The notes under the pieces: model-generated
What the model saw: the letters and a program-made list of their open reading frames with translations, nothing else
Databases searched by the model: none
What the model was told of the DNA's origin: nothing
Made by a program: the position numbers and the translations under genes
In this document: in pieces, positions 50,263 through 50,419 of the stretch
Layout: each line of letters begins with the position of its first letter
Numbering within the stretch: the first letter of the stretch is position 1
DNA from: Anaerolineales bacterium
GTDB lineage: Bacteria; Chloroflexota; Anaerolineae; Anaerolineales; Villigracilaceae
Length of the DNA: 50,419 bases
Assembly: GCA_020847435.1 (NCBI GenBank)
Contig: JADLBX010000007.1
Span: 1 to 50,419 of the forward strand
Direction: 5' to 3'

Positions 50263-50419
50263 ATGACGACCGCGACCGCGCAAGCGCACCCGAATATCGC
50301 CTTCATTAAATACTGGGGGAATCGTGACGGCGCGCTGCGCATTCCCATGAACGGCTCGATCTCGATGAACCTCGACGGGTTGACCACGCGCACGACGGTC
50401 AGTTTTCAGCCGTCGCTAC
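50263..50419 (+). CDS. mvaD: Diphosphomevalonate decarboxylase, 3' part beyond the window
   Basis: 52 residues visible of about 320. GHMP-kinase-fold enzyme that makes isopentenyl diphosphate from mevalonate diphosphate. The N-terminal signature is clear: AHPNIAFIKYWGNRDGALRI, then PMNGSISMNLDGL and TTRTTV. The mevalonate route is unusual in bacteria but usual in several Chloroflexota lineages. It opens a rightward unit whose remaining genes are not visible. Confidence 0.93.
   Translation, partial: MTTATAQAHPNIAFIKYWGNRDGALRIPMNGSISMNLDGLTTRTTVSFQPSL

Overview
The window reads as chromosomal DNA of a Chloroflexota bacterium, most likely class Anaerolineae. This is inferred from the gene set and not from a marker phylogeny. 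Supporting genes are a mevalonate diphosphate decarboxylase at the right edge, a PPi-type phosphofructokinase, a methylmalonyl-CoA mutase catalytic subunit without its B12 domain, a SCO1664-family/DUF3090 pair, a fused ATP sulfurylase-APS kinase, and very many short hairpin-forming intergenic repeats. Most genes look GC-rich; the restriction-modification genes at 38.1-41.0 kb are visibly A+T-rich. I found no tRNA, rRNA, transposase, integrase or CRISPR array.

Layout. 1-2.4 kb: 3' end of ettA, a small membrane protein gene bracketed by repeats of the ettA tail, and a stand-alone EF-Tu domain II protein. 2.9-7.2 kb: orphan PAS-GAF histidine kinase and a large GT-C membrane glycosyltransferase. 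7.3-14.4 kb: a secreted protein, a membrane-anchored alkaline-phosphatase-superfamily protein, a PlsC-like acyltransferase, a capsule-type protein and a fused DppB-DppC permease. 14.7-26.8 kb: a leftward surface-glycan locus. In transcription order it holds sulfotransferase, GNAT, Gfo/Idh oxidoreductase, sat-cysC, GT-C glycosyltransferase, SDR, CMP-nonulosonate synthetase fused to a KdsC-like phosphatase, a second membrane sulfatase-fold protein, a NeuB-type synthase without its SAF domain, and a second sulfotransferase. 26.8-30.6 kb: folK, a ClbS/DfsB protein, homoserine dehydrogenase, and the SCO1664/DUF3090 pair. 30.8-37.3 kb: methylmalonyl-CoA mutase, PPi-phosphofructokinase, RNase Z, FtsK. 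37.3-41.0 kb: a small defence island with an AbrB/PIN toxin-antitoxin pair and a type II restriction-modification system with two adenine methyltransferases. 41.1-50.4 kb: TauE exporter, a lipoprotein, an MBOAT/SGNH O-acylation cassette, a membrane protein under a promoter carrying an SOS-like operator, two GNAT proteins, an NDUFA9-like SDR, a 34-residue membrane peptide gene and the start of mvaD.

How the genes fit together. The 14.7-26.8 kb locus can make the sulfate donor (PAPS from sat-cysC), use it (two different sulfotransferases), make and activate a nonulosonic acid (NeuB-like, NeuA-like plus phosphatase), and modify glycans at the membrane. The best reading is a locus for a sulfated, nonulosonate-containing envelope polysaccharide or glycolipid. 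No NeuC-type epimerase is present, while a phosphatase is fused to the CMP-transferase. A phosphorylated route (for example Kdn-9-P from Man-6-P) is therefore an attractive but unproven hypothesis. The 42.7-46.4 kb MBOAT/SGNH cassette probably adds O-acyl groups to an envelope polymer.

The second theme is the repeat landscape. Several unrelated families of short-period, hairpin-forming repeats sit between genes. Related sequence also appears in frame inside at least four genes, and one element appears to supply the stop codon of the MBOAT gene. Gene-edge duplications occur at the ettA 3' end (three copies) and the ftsK 5' end (two copies), each next to hairpin sequence.
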